64,000 bases of DNA from Sphingobacterium gobiense. Lineage in GTDB: Bacteria; Bacteroidota; Bacteroidia; Sphingobacteriales; Sphingobacteriaceae. The notes beneath the pieces were generated by a model. The model was not told the origin of the DNA. It saw nothing but the letters and a program-made list of their open reading frames with translations, and ran no database searches. The stretch covers positions 1,178,001 to 1,242,000 of the forward strand of contig NZ_PVBS01000002.1 in NCBI RefSeq assembly GCF_002980575.1, in the 5' to 3' direction. Positions 44,864 to 53,688 of this stretch are shown here, piece after piece (the first letter of the stretch is position 1; every line of letters starts with the position of its first letter). The position numbers were made by a program, and so were the translations under genes.

Positions 44864-44894
44864 AAATAAGGCTATTCTCGGAACAGCCTTATTT
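44864..44894 (-). terminator. Terminator of the OmpH-like lipoprotein gene
   Basis: AAATAAGGCT/AGCCTTATTT form a perfect 10-bp stem with an 11-nt loop. On the minus strand the stem runs into TTATTTGTTTTG. It lies between the OmpH-like gene and corA. Confidence 0.8.
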
Positions 44895-44907
44895 ATTTGG
44901 ATTTTTC

Positions 44908-45531
44908 TTATTTCTTTTCTTTCGCTTTTTTGTCTTTGTATTCCTTATTCAGCGCCTCTACTACTTCCGCCGTAATATCCATTTTCTTTTCGGCATATAA
45001 TACGGTAGGATTGGAGACAGAGTATGTCAATACCAGTTCATAACCTTTCTCTTCCGCGTGTTTTTTCAAATATTCAGTAATCGTATTATATACATTCGTG
45101 AATTCGGTTGATTCATCCTGCGCGATAGATGCCGATGCATTTTGATCTAAACGGCCAAGTTCATCTTGTTTTCGAGCAAGTCGCTCTTCAGTAGCTTGGC
45201 GCTCAGAAGCACTCATGCTGGCCGCCTTTTGCTGATATTCGGCTACCTCACGTTGGAATGCTTGTCCTTTGCTTTGTAAGTCACTTTGTGCTTTCTTTAC
45301 TTTCGCCTCTAGTTTCGTTCTAACGTCTTTATAATATTCGTATTTTTCCGATAAGGTGTCAGAGTTTATATAAACGATTTTCTCTTCGTTGTTCGCGTTT
45401 ACTACAGCTGCAGCTGAATCATTCGTTGTATTGGTCGCCCCTGTGTTGGCGTTTTGGTTACATGAGGCAACGGCAAGGACCGCAATTAGCCCTAAAGATG
45501 TCTGTGATACAGTTTTAAATAGTTTATTCAT
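44908..45531 (-). CDS. OmpH/Skp-family lipoprotein chaperone
   Basis: Predicted envelope chaperone related to Skp/OmpH, which escorts outer-membrane proteins. The 207-residue protein starts at ATG 45531. A lipoprotein signal ends in VLAVASC with the lipidated C24, followed by a Ser/Thr/Asn-rich linker. Then comes YINSDTLSEKYEYYKDVRTKLEAK and a long charged coiled coil (about residues 70-150) that would form the jellyfish tentacles. The C-terminus returns to the core. A frame extension of eight codons upstream is not needed. A -7 box TAGGTTTG is at 45553-45560 on the minus strand. Confidence 0.9.
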   Translation of the reverse strand: MNKLFKTVSQTSLGLIAVLAVASCNQNANTGATNTTNDSAAAVVNANNEEKIVYINSDTLSEKYEYYKDVRTKLEAKVKKAQSDLQSKGQAFQREVAEYQQKAASMSASERQATEERLARKQDELGRLDQNASASIAQDESTEFTNVYNTITEYLKKHAEEKGYELVLTYSVSNPTVLYAEKKMDITAEVVEALNKEYKDKKAKEKK

Positions 45532-45690
45532 TCTAATATAGTTTTCAGAAAACAAACCTAAGATAAAAAATCAACTTTTAGAAGTTCTTTGTCGTTTCAT
45601 CCAAAAATTGTGTCAAAAAAACCGATGATACCCGTGTAATCTAGCGGGTAAAAGGGTTGGTGTCCTAAGTGTTATTACCTATACTATCTC

Positions 45691-45721
45691 TTGATTTTTA
45701 GGGAAAAAAATCGTATTTTTG
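45691..45721 (+). promoter_or_regulatory. Promoter of gyrB
   Basis: TTG (45691-45693) and TATTTTTG (45714-45721) are 20 bp apart. The gyrB ATG follows after a 33-nt leader. A stem ACCCG/CGGGT lies about 60 bp further upstream. Confidence 0.75.
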
Positions 45722-45754
45722 AATGTTAAACGATACTCATTTTAATTTAATTTC

Positions 45755-47713
45755 ATGAGCGAAGAAAATAAGAATCGGTCAACGTACTCCGCCGATAACA
45801 TACAGGTGTTAGAAGGTTTGGAAGCAGTACGTAAGAGACCTTCCATGTACATTGGTGATACGGGTATTAAGGGTTTACACCATTTAGTTTACGAGGTAGT
45901 TGATAACTCTATCGATGAAGCCGTAGCAGGGTATTGTTCGGATATCAACGTCATTATTCACAGCGATAATTCTATTTCTGTTAAAGATAATGGGCGCGGC
46001 ATCCCGACGGGTATTAACAAGAAGGAGAATAAATCCGCCTTGGAATTGGTCATGACCGTGCTCCACGCTGGAGGTAAATTCGATAAAGATACGTATAAAG
46101 TATCCGGTGGTTTGCATGGTGTGGGGGTTTCTTGTGTGAACGCATTATCTACCCATTTATCTGCTGTCGTACATCGTGATGGAAAAATTTTCCAGCAGGA
46201 ATATGAAAAGGGTAAACCACAGTATGATGTTAAGGAAATTGGTGAAAGTGATATCACAGGAACGATAGTTACTTTCCGTCCGGATCCCGAAATCTTTACC
46301 ATGACAACCACGTATAATTATGATACGCTGGCAAATCGTTTGCGCGAGTTGGCGTTTCTAAATAAAGGCGTGCGCTTAGCATTGACTGACGAGCGGGAGA
46401 TTAATGAGGATGGCACGCTTAAGTCAGATGAATTTTATTCTGAAGGCGGTTTGCGGGAATTTGTAAAGTTTCTAGACGGCACGCGGCAACCGCTTATTCC
46501 GGAGCCGATATACGTAGAGGGCATAAAGCAAGGTATACCCGTTGAGCTGTCCTTGCAATATAACGATACGTACGCGGAGAATGTCCATTCCTACGTCAAT
46601 AACATCAACACCATCGAAGGTGGTACACACGTGGCAGGTTTCCGTCGAGGACTGACGCGTACGTTAAAGGCATATGCTGATAAATCAGGTTTGCTGAAAA
46701 ATCTCAAAGTTGACATCACGGGTGATGACTTTCGCGAAGGCCTAACAGCTGTAGTGTCTGTTAAAGTGGCAGAACCGCAGTTTGAAGGGCAAACGAAAAC
46801 AAAATTGGGAAATAACGAGGTGATGGGTGCCGTAGATGTGGCTGTAGGCGAGATTCTAGGGGTTTATTTGGAAGAAAATCCGAGAGAAGCCAAAACTATT
46901 GTGCAGAAAGTTATCATCGCTGCCCAAGCTCGTGCTGCAGCACGTAAAGCGCGCGAACTCGTGCAGCGTAAAACAGTTATGGGAGGTTCGGGACTTCCGG
47001 GAAAATTGGCCGACTGTTCGGATAACGATCCAACGAAATGTGAGATTTTCTTCGTTGAGGGAGACTCTGCAGGTGGAACAGCCAAGCAAGGACGTAATCG
47101 TCGTTTTCAAGCCATAATGCCATTGAGAGGTAAGATCCTAAACGTGGAAAAAGCCATGGAGCATAAGATTTATGAAAACGAAGAGATAAAAAATATGTTT
47201 ACGGCGTTGGGCGTAAGTGTAGGAACAGCAGAAGATTCTAAAGCGCTTAACCTGGAAAAATTACGCTATCATAAAATCATTATCATGACGGATGCTGATG
47301 TGGATGGTTCGCACATTGCTACGTTAATATTGACTTTCTATTTTCGATATATGAAAGAACTGATAGAGAAAGGTTACGTATATATTGCAACGCCACCACT
47401 TTACCAAGTAAAAAAAGGTAAAGAATCGGAGTATGCTTGGAGCGAAGATCAACGTCTTGCAGCCATTCAACGTTTGAAAGGTGCTGGAAAGGAAGAGTCT
47501 GTGAGTGTACAACGGTATAAAGGTCTCGGAGAGATGAATGCGGAACAGCTGTGGCTGACTACAATGGATCCCGAGCATCGCACGTTACGTCAGGTTACTA
47601 TCGAAAACGCTGCAGAATGTGATCGGATATTTTCTATGTTAATGGGAGATGAGGTCGCCCCACGTAGAGAGTTTATTGAAAAGAACGCCAAATATGCGAA
47701 GATCGATGTATAA
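45755..47713 (+). CDS. gyrB: DNA gyrase subunit B
   Basis: ATPase subunit of the type II topoisomerase that introduces negative supercoils. The 652-residue protein has the GHKL ATPase domain: EVVDNSIDEAVAGY near residue 48, DNGRGIPTG near 78 and GGLHGVGVSCVNALS near 118. The transducer domain contains QTKTKLGN. The TOPRIM domain has EGDSAGGTAKQGRNR near 434 and the DADVDGSHI metal site near 513. The C-terminus carries QRYKGLGEMN, typical of GyrB/ParE. The length and the ARAAARKARELVQRK stretch favour GyrB. Confidence 0.96.
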   Translation: MSEENKNRSTYSADNIQVLEGLEAVRKRPSMYIGDTGIKGLHHLVYEVVDNSIDEAVAGYCSDINVIIHSDNSISVKDNGRGIPTGINKKENKSALELVMTVLHAGGKFDKDTYKVSGGLHGVGVSCVNALSTHLSAVVHRDGKIFQQEYEKGKPQYDVKEIGESDITGTIVTFRPDPEIFTMTTTYNYDTLANRLRELAFLNKGVRLALTDEREINEDGTLKSDEFYSEGGLREFVKFLDGTRQPLIPEPIYVEGIKQGIPVELSLQYNDTYAENVHSYVNNINTIEGGTHVAGFRRGLTRTLKAYADKSGLLKNLKVDITGDDFREGLTAVVSVKVAEPQFEGQTKTKLGNNEVMGAVDVAVGEILGVYLEENPREAKTIVQKVIIAAQARAAARKARELVQRKTVMGGSGLPGKLADCSDNDPTKCEIFFVEGDSAGGTAKQGRNRRFQAIMPLRGKILNVEKAMEHKIYENEEIKNMFTALGVSVGTAEDSKALNLEKLRYHKIIIMTDADVDGSHIATLILTFYFRYMKELIEKGYVYIATPPLYQVKKGKESEYAWSEDQRLAAIQRLKGAGKEESVSVQRYKGLGEMNAEQLWLTTMDPEHRTLRQVTIENAAECDRIFSMLMGDEVAPRREFIEKNAKYAKIDV

Positions 47714-47741
47714 ATGTTGTCATAAACTTAACAAGTCCCAT

Positions 47742-47777
47742 AAAAAAGCCCCGATTGGAAATCCAATCGGGGCTTTG
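47742..47777. terminator. Bidirectional terminator between gyrB and rpsA
   Basis: AAAGCCCCGATTGG/CCAATCGGGGCTTT form a perfect 14-bp stem with an AAAT loop; a T-run follows on the minus strand. Confidence 0.92.
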
Positions 47778-47796
47778 CAATATGGAGAAATCTAAA

Positions 47797-49731
47797 TTAT
47801 TTAGATTTCTTTTCGTCGCCTTCCATTTGTTCTTTCAATTGAGCAAGAACGCCTAAATCACCTAAAGTAGATTTCTCAACAGAGTCTTTTACTTTTTTCA
47901 CAGCTGAATTAGCGGCTTTTGCTTCTTTTTTACGATTGTTGAATTCTTCGATACGTGCTTCTGATTTTTTATCCTCCCAGATACGTGAGTGAGAAATAAC
48001 CAAACGCTTGTTCTCTTTGTTGAATTCGATGATTTTGAACTCAGCAACTTCGTCAACTTTCAATGGGTTACCGTCTTCTTTAACAGAGTGTTTGTTAGGG
48101 CAGAAGCCTTCAACACCATATTGTAATGCAACGATATCACCTTTGTCACCCACTTTGATTACAGTACCTTCGTGGACAGAACCCTCTGTAAAGATAGTTT
48201 CAAAAGTATCCCAAGGGTTTTCTTCCAATTGTTTGTGACCTAGTGAAAGTTTACGGTTTTCTTCGTCAAGTTCCAAGACAACAACCTCTAGTGTTTCACC
48301 TACTTTGGTGAACTCGTTAGGGTGGTTGATTTTCTTAGACCAAGAAAGATCAGAGATATGGATCAATCCGTCAATACCGTCTTCCAACTCTACAAAAACG
48401 CCGAAGTTCGTCATGTTTTTAACAACAGCAGATTGTTTCGAACCGATTGGATAACGCTCTGTGATATCTTTCCATGGGTCAGGTGTCAATTGCTTGATAC
48501 CTAGGCTCATTTTACGCTCTTCACGATCTAATGTTAAGATCTCAGCTTCAATTTCGTCTCCTACTTTCAAGAATTCTTGTGGAGAGCGTAGGTTTTGAGA
48601 CCAAGACATTTCCGATACGTGAATTAAGCCTTCTACACCAGGAATAATTTCAAGGAATGCACCGTAATCTGCTACAGTAACGATTTTTCCTTTTACTTTA
48701 GAGCCTATAGCTAATTCTTTATCTAAAGATTCCCAAGGGTGCTCCGATAATTGTTTAAGACCTAAAGCGATACGTTTTTTCTCGTCGTCAAAGTCTAACA
48801 CAACTACGTTGATAGTTTGGTCTAAAGCCAATACTTCTTTCGGATGCTCAATACGGCCCCAAGAGATGTCTGTAATGTGAAGCAAACCGTCAACACCACC
48901 TAAGTCGATAAATACACCGAAGTCCGTGATGTTTTTAACAGTACCTTCCAATACTTGTCCTTTTTCCAATTTAGCAACGATTTCAGTTTTTTGGTTTTCT
49001 AAATCGTCTTCGATCAATACTTTGTGTGATACAACAACGTTTTTAAATTCATGGTTGATTTTAACCACTTTGAATTCCATTGTTTTACCTACGTATATAT
49101 CGTAATCACGAATAGGTTTAATATCGATTTGTGAACCAGGTAAGAACGCTTCCACACCTTTAATGTCTACAATTAAACCACCTTTAGTACGTGATTTAAC
49201 GAAACCATCGATAATAGCATCGTTTTCCAATGCCTCATTGATAGCCTCCCACGATTTTTGTGTTTTAGCACGTTTGCGTGATAATACAAGTTGACCATTT
49301 GCGTCCTCTTGCGATTCTACAAATACGTCTACTTTATCACCAACTTTTAAGTCAGGTAAGTCGCGGAACTCAGATGATGCTACAAGACCGTCTGATTTGA
49401 AGCCTACGTTCAATACAACATCTTTGTTATTGATCGATACGACAGTACCTTCAATAATTTCACCTTGGTTGATTTGATTGAACGTTCCAGCGTACTGCTC
49501 TTCTAATTTAGCACGCTCTGTGTCACTGTAGTTACCGAACGCTTTTTCATCTAAATCCCAGTCGAAGTCTCCTTCTGGTGTACTCCATGCAGTAGATTTG
49601 ATGTCGTCGATTAAGTTTGAATCTGCTTCAGACTCGATTTGTTCAGTGTCTTTCACTACTTTAGTGTCAGCACCTTGTAGCTCTGCGTTTTTCGCCGCTA
49701 ACTCTTTTTCTGCTTCTTGTTTTTTTGCCAT
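47797..49731 (-). CDS. rpsA: 30S ribosomal protein S1
   Basis: RNA-binding ribosomal protein needed to load mRNAs that have weak or no Shine-Dalgarno. The 644-residue protein has an acidic N-terminal extension (about residues 1-80) and six S1 OB-fold repeats. The third to fifth are best conserved, each with the pattern GxFVxL...GLIHxSxxSW. A basic, Ala/Lys-rich tail closes the protein. S1 is especially relevant in Bacteroidota because most genes lack Shine-Dalgarno sites. The mRNA is predicted to begin with a hairpin. Confidence 0.96.
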   Translation of the reverse strand: MAKKQEAEKELAAKNAELQGADTKVVKDTEQIESEADSNLIDDIKSTAWSTPEGDFDWDLDEKAFGNYSDTERAKLEEQYAGTFNQINQGEIIEGTVVSINNKDVVLNVGFKSDGLVASSEFRDLPDLKVGDKVDVFVESQEDANGQLVLSRKRAKTQKSWEAINEALENDAIIDGFVKSRTKGGLIVDIKGVEAFLPGSQIDIKPIRDYDIYVGKTMEFKVVKINHEFKNVVVSHKVLIEDDLENQKTEIVAKLEKGQVLEGTVKNITDFGVFIDLGGVDGLLHITDISWGRIEHPKEVLALDQTINVVVLDFDDEKKRIALGLKQLSEHPWESLDKELAIGSKVKGKIVTVADYGAFLEIIPGVEGLIHVSEMSWSQNLRSPQEFLKVGDEIEAEILTLDREERKMSLGIKQLTPDPWKDITERYPIGSKQSAVVKNMTNFGVFVELEDGIDGLIHISDLSWSKKINHPNEFTKVGETLEVVVLELDEENRKLSLGHKQLEENPWDTFETIFTEGSVHEGTVIKVGDKGDIVALQYGVEGFCPNKHSVKEDGNPLKVDEVAEFKIIEFNKENKRLVISHSRIWEDKKSEARIEEFNNRKKEAKAANSAVKKVKDSVEKSTLGDLGVLAQLKEQMEGDEKKSK

Positions 49732-49751
49732 TAATTATTAATTCTCCTTTT

Positions 49752-49778
49752 CCCTGCGTTGCAGGGACTGCAAAGATA
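49752..49778 (-). promoter_or_regulatory. rpsA -7 box and 5'-terminal leader hairpin
   Basis: On the minus strand TATCTTTG (49771-49778) matches TAnnTTTG. About five bases later, near the expected start of transcription, CCCTGC-AAC-GCAGGG (49752-49766) forms a 6-bp hairpin. AAAAGGAG (49744-49751) follows at once and can serve as Shine-Dalgarno for the ATG at 49731. Confidence 0.65.
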
Positions 49779-49835
49779 CGAAAAACTTTTATTTACAATA
49801 GATTATATTTAAAAAATTGAATTTTAATACGTGCT

Positions 49836-50249
49836 TCATTCCGAGCGGAAATACGGTTCCATTTTTTTCTGGAAAATCTGAGGCGCACGGCACGGCTTAT
49901 TCTTTTCCATATCGACAAAGACAAGTTGGGTATAACCCGTATTCAACAATATACCGTTTTGGTTGTATATTTCATACTCAAACTGGATGCGCACCACCGG
50001 TTTTTCTTTGATATAGGTTTTGATGGTTATCAAATCATCGTATCGCGCGGGCTGATAGTATTTGCATACCAAATCTGTAACAGGTAGCATAACGCCCAAG
50101 GCCTCCAATTCTTTGTAAGAAATGCCTGTGCTGCGTAACATTTCTGTACGGGCTACCTCATAAAATGCTGCATAATTTCCATAATACACATAGCCCATTT
50201 TGTCGGTCTCTGCATAGCGTATGCGCAATTTAGTTTCGTGTGTAAACAT
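49836..50249 (-). CDS. Acyl-CoA thioesterase, 4HBT/YbgC type
   Basis: A 137-residue single hot-dog-fold thioesterase. The catalytic region YAETDKMGYVYYGNYAAFYE (residues 11-30) has the D-x-x-G-x-V-x-x-x-x-Y pattern typical of YbgC/4-hydroxybenzoyl-CoA thioesterases. The following helix contains ARTEMLR. The substrate is probably a short or branched acyl-CoA; YbgC relatives are often linked to the Tol-Pal system, but no tol genes are present here. It lies 11 nt downstream of mltG and is likely co-transcribed with it. Confidence 0.9.
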   Translation of the reverse strand: MFTHETKLRIRYAETDKMGYVYYGNYAAFYEVARTEMLRSTGISYKELEALGVMLPVTDLVCKYYQPARYDDLITIKTYIKEKPVVRIQFEYEIYNQNGILLNTGYTQLVFVDMEKNKPCRAPQIFQKKMEPYFRSE

Positions 50250-50260
50250 GTGCTGTTTCC

Positions 50261-51304
50261 TTATCTCATTATATTTCGTTCATTCAACGCACGTTGAAAC
50301 TTTCGCGCGTTTACCAAGTGCTCTGCTTGTGTTCTTGCAAAATTATGGTAGCCCGAAAAATCATCTTTGGCACACATATAAATGTAATCATGTTGCTTAT
50401 AATTAAGAACGGCATCGATGGATGCAATGCTGGGGAGCATAATGGGGCCGGGGGGCAATCCTTTATATCGATATGTATTATACGGATTGTCAATGGTGAG
50501 ATGCCTATTGAGCACGCGCCGGATAGTAAAGTCGTTGTTTGCAAAAATCACCGTAGGATCCGCTTGCAATAACATTCCTTTTTTCAGACGGTTGAGATAA
50601 AGTCCTGCGATAGCCGGCATCTCGTCGGTATGTAACGCTTCACCCTTAACGATAGAAGCGAGAACGCTTACTTCTTGTGGTGTCAACTGGACCGCCGCTG
50701 CTTTTTCTTTGCGTTCAGAAGTCCAAAATTTATTGTATTCGTCATGAAAACGAGCAACGATTTTGTTCGGAGCTGTATTCCAATATATCTCATACGTGTT
50801 CGGTATAAACATCGTGAAGAAATTCGCTGCCGTAAACCCATATGACGTTGCGACCTCTTCATTATCGAGGATCGCTATAAACGCGGTGGAGTCCGCCTCG
50901 AAATTTTTTCCGAGCAGCGCAGCAAAATTCGCTTTAAGACGGATGTTTTCAAATCTAAACTTGACGGCCTCTTGGTAACCTCCTCTAAGATTTCCTATCA
51001 AGTGTCTGTTAGACATACCCTTCGTCAATTTATACCGTCCGGGTTTCACATTATCTGGATATTCCATTGTCTCTGCCACAAAACGAAAAAAAGCCGGATT
51101 CTTGGCGATTTGTTGTTCTGAAACCGTACGTACTACATCTTCGAATGTATCACCTGTCTTTACGTACAGATATTCTTGTTTGTCTGTAATACTCGGCCCC
51201 ATAAAAACCTGGTAGCCTATCCACGCGGCTATAATACCCAAAATTAATAACAGAATGAATATAATGCTGAAAGCTTTTCGAAAACCTCTTTTTTTTTCTG
51301 TCAT
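50261..51304 (-). CDS. mltG: Endolytic transglycosylase MltG
   Basis: Inner-membrane lytic transglycosylase that cuts nascent glycan strands and sets their length. The 347-residue protein has an N-terminal membrane helix (about residues 10-32), a LysM-like YLYVKTGDTFEDVVRTV segment and the YceG catalytic domain. The active-site region is LASIVKGEALHTDEMPAIAG near 215-234, and LQADPTVIFA follows. It lies between the PASTA protein gene and the thioesterase gene, 10 nt from the former, consistent with a cell-wall operon. Confidence 0.94.
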   Translation of the reverse strand: MTEKKRGFRKAFSIIFILLLILGIIAAWIGYQVFMGPSITDKQEYLYVKTGDTFEDVVRTVSEQQIAKNPAFFRFVAETMEYPDNVKPGRYKLTKGMSNRHLIGNLRGGYQEAVKFRFENIRLKANFAALLGKNFEADSTAFIAILDNEEVATSYGFTAANFFTMFIPNTYEIYWNTAPNKIVARFHDEYNKFWTSERKEKAAAVQLTPQEVSVLASIVKGEALHTDEMPAIAGLYLNRLKKGMLLQADPTVIFANNDFTIRRVLNRHLTIDNPYNTYRYKGLPPGPIMLPSIASIDAVLNYKQHDYIYMCAKDDFSGYHNFARTQAEHLVNARKFQRALNERNIMR

Positions 51305-51314
51305 GGCTGTTTCT

Positions 51315-52070
51315 TTAATTCGCTAACGTTACGTGCACAGGACTGCCTAAGCTTATAAATCCTGAGGTACTATCAGGTTGTTGGGAGACGATTGTTGTAG
51401 ACAGCGAATCAGTGACTGTTTCGGAATATGTGATATTACCTAAGTTCAATCCTACACCCGAAAGTGCAAATCGTGCTTCACTTAATGATAAACCAATAAG
51501 GTTAGGCACTTCTATATCATCTGCCCCTTGTCCGTTACCCAATACAATCGTTATCTGAGAGCCTTTTGGGATAAGTCGTCCGGCTTTCAACGGTTGACCG
51601 CCAAACTTGACATCCAAGACAACATCCCGTGCAATATCAGCAATATATACGGTGTCGGCGACTTTAAGCGATTGGTTTCTCAAAATAGCTGATGCTTCAA
51701 TCCACGTCTTGTCTATAATGTCGGGGAAGGCTACCTCTGGTGGTGTCTCGGTGATAATTGTCAAATAAATCGTTCTTCCCGTTTTTACATGTGATTTGGC
51801 ATCAGGATCTTGCTCGATGACCAGACCAGGCTTTGCATCCATTTGATAAACATAATCAATCGAATAGGCTAAATCTGCTTTGTCCAAGGCCTTTGTTGCA
51901 TCTCCGATATGCAAGCCCTCGACTTGTGGCACTTCAATTGAAACGCCATGTTTAGTATACCATTTGAGTCCGAAATAAATACCCAAAAATAGGAGAGCAA
52001 ATGCTATCAACGCACCAATTAAATTTTTTCTAAACGTATCTGTTCTCAGATACAATAATAGTTTCGACAT
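51315..52070 (-). CDS. Membrane-anchored PASTA domain protein
   Basis: A 251-residue protein with an N-terminal membrane helix (about residues 13-35) and three PASTA domains (about 42-110, 112-180 and 185-250). Each domain opens with a (V/F)P-x-(V/I/L) motif such as EVPQVEGLHIGDATKAL, VAFPDIIDKTWIEASAIL and EVPNLIGLSLSEARFAL. PASTA domains bind peptidoglycan fragments or regulate cell-wall enzymes. There is no kinase or penicillin-binding domain, so this is a stand-alone wall-binding protein. It sits between mltG and the divergent ddl. Confidence 0.92.
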   Translation of the reverse strand: MSKLLLYLRTDTFRKNLIGALIAFALLFLGIYFGLKWYTKHGVSIEVPQVEGLHIGDATKALDKADLAYSIDYVYQMDAKPGLVIEQDPDAKSHVKTGRTIYLTIITETPPEVAFPDIIDKTWIEASAILRNQSLKVADTVYIADIARDVVLDVKFGGQPLKAGRLIPKGSQITIVLGNGQGADDIEVPNLIGLSLSEARFALSGVGLNLGNITYSETVTDSLSTTIVSQQPDSTSGFISLGSPVHVTLAN

Positions 52071-52162
52071 GTATTGTTCCTATAAAATTAAAGTACATTT
52101 TACCACGCACTGAACTTTCACTATAATAGACAAAATTATTCTTTTTTCCCCGTAACACAAGT

Positions 52163-52170
52163 TATATTTG
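52163..52170 (+). promoter_or_regulatory. -7 promoter box of ddl
   Basis: TATATTTG fits TAnnTTTG and is followed by only TTTTT before the ATG at 52176, which predicts a leaderless or nearly leaderless mRNA. The -33 element is weak. Confidence 0.55.
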
Positions 52171-52175
52171 TTTTT

Positions 52176-53198
52176 ATGAAAACAAAAGTGGCTTTAATTA
52201 CCGGCGGATATACCGGAGAGGCGGAGGTTTCTTTCAAGAGTGCCGCATTTGTACAAGAGAAACTTGACAAGGAGAAATACGATATATACCCTATAACAAT
52301 CACATTAGATCGTTGGTTTCACGTAACAGAGACGGGTATCAAAATACCCATAAATAGAGAGGATTTTTCATTGGATATCCAGGGAGATATCGTAACATTT
52401 GATGTCGCCTTTATCATCTTACATGGGGCGCCGGGGGAGGACGGTCGCTTGCAAGGCTACCTGGATATGATTGGTCTACCCTATACTTCCTGTGACGCAT
52501 TGACTTCAGCCCTGACGATGAATAAAGGATATACAAAAGCCGTTATATCGGATATTGTTAATCTCTACGTAGCAAAATCTGTTTTATTATTTGAAACAAA
52601 TCGGAGGGAAGCTGTCGCTATGGTACAGCAAAACCTGACCTTACCTTATTTTGTAAAGCCCAATGCAGGTGGAAGCAGCATAGGCATGTCGAAAGTGAAG
52701 GAATCATCTGCGTTACAGTCCGCATTGGATAGCGCTTTTGACGCAGCAAACACAGGTTGTCAGGTTCTTGTCGAAGAATTTGTGACAGGACGTGAATTTT
52801 CGCAGGGTATTTTTCGAAATGCAAAAGGGGAGTTGGTGGTATTGCCTGCCACGGAGGTTCGCACCACACGCGAGTTTTTTGATTTTGAAGCAAAGTATGT
52901 GGCTGGATTAACAGAAGAAATCACACCGGCTGACTTAACAGCGGAGCAGAAAGAGCGCGCTTCCCAGATTATCCAGGATATCTATGTCCGTTTAAATTGC
53001 AAGGGTATGGTGCGTGTCGACTTCTTTTTTGAAAAGGATACGGATAAGTTTTACTTTATCGAAATCAATACTATCCCCGGGCAGACGCCGCAAAGTTTTA
53101 TCCCACAGCAAGTCCGGGCTTTAGGTATGAAAGAAGGCGATTTTTATGCGGAGTTAATTGAAGCGGCTATATCGCCCGCTCCCAAGCCTCAAAGGTAA
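52176..53198 (+). CDS. ddl: D-alanine--D-alanine ligase
   Basis: Makes the D-Ala-D-Ala dipeptide for peptidoglycan. The 340-residue ATP-grasp enzyme has ILHGAPGEDGRLQGYLD near residue 85, YFVKPNAGGSSIGMSKV near 158-174 and the metal site FIEINTIPGQTPQSFIPQQ near 290-308. Outside the dcw cluster, it lies opposite the PASTA and mltG genes, keeping a cell-wall context. Its 3' end overlaps the convergent folA gene by 32 bp. Confidence 0.95.
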   Translation: MKTKVALITGGYTGEAEVSFKSAAFVQEKLDKEKYDIYPITITLDRWFHVTETGIKIPINREDFSLDIQGDIVTFDVAFIILHGAPGEDGRLQGYLDMIGLPYTSCDALTSALTMNKGYTKAVISDIVNLYVAKSVLLFETNRREAVAMVQQNLTLPYFVKPNAGGSSIGMSKVKESSALQSALDSAFDAANTGCQVLVEEFVTGREFSQGIFRNAKGELVVLPATEVRTTREFFDFEAKYVAGLTEEITPADLTAEQKERASQIIQDIYVRLNCKGMVRVDFFFEKDTDKFYFIEINTIPGQTPQSFIPQQVRALGMKEGDFYAELIEAAISPAPKPQR

Positions 53199-53664
53199 AA
53201 TCATAGGCATGGCGCTCATCCCGTGCATGTCTGTCTTCACTGACCTTTTTCCATTCGTCCGTTGGAAGTTCGGGGAAGAAGGCATCTCCATCTAACGTGG
53301 TATGTACGCGCGTTAATAATACTTTTTGGGCGAGCGGAAGTGCTTGTTTATAAATCTTCGCACCACCGATGATAAAAATTTCTCTTTCGTCGCGACAGTA
53401 CGTGAGCACCTCAGCAAGTGAGTTGGCCACATCAACATCTTCCGCCAACCAATTTAAATCTTTCGTCAGCACAATGTTACGTCGTTGTGGCAGTGGCTTT
53501 CCTATGGATTCATACGTTTTTCGGCCCATGACAACAGAATGGTCTAACGTATGCTGTTTGAAATATTTAAAATCATCTGGGAGATGCCACAACATCTGAT
53601 TGTTTTTACCAATGGCATTATTCTCTGCTGCAGCTACAATTAGTGTTATTTTTAGATCATTCAT
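53167..53664 (-). CDS. folA: Dihydrofolate reductase
   Basis: Reduces dihydrofolate to tetrahydrofolate with NADPH. The 165-residue protein has the N-terminal AAAENNAIGKNNQMLWHLPDD with the catalytic acidic residue. VMGRKTYESIGKPLP (about residues 45-59) and EIFIIGGAKIYKQAL near 95 are the two nucleotide-binding parts. ATG 53664 is chosen over an adjacent upstream GTG. It lies 24 nt after thyA on the same strand, the usual thyA-folA pair. The last 32 bp overlap ddl. Confidence 0.95.
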   Translation of the reverse strand: MNDLKITLIVAAAENNAIGKNNQMLWHLPDDFKYFKQHTLDHSVVMGRKTYESIGKPLPQRRNIVLTKDLNWLAEDVDVANSLAEVLTYCRDEREIFIIGGAKIYKQALPLAQKVLLTRVHTTLDGDAFFPELPTDEWKKVSEDRHARDERHAYDFTFEAWERAI

Positions 53665-53688
53665 CACTTATGGTTCTTCACGCGGCCC

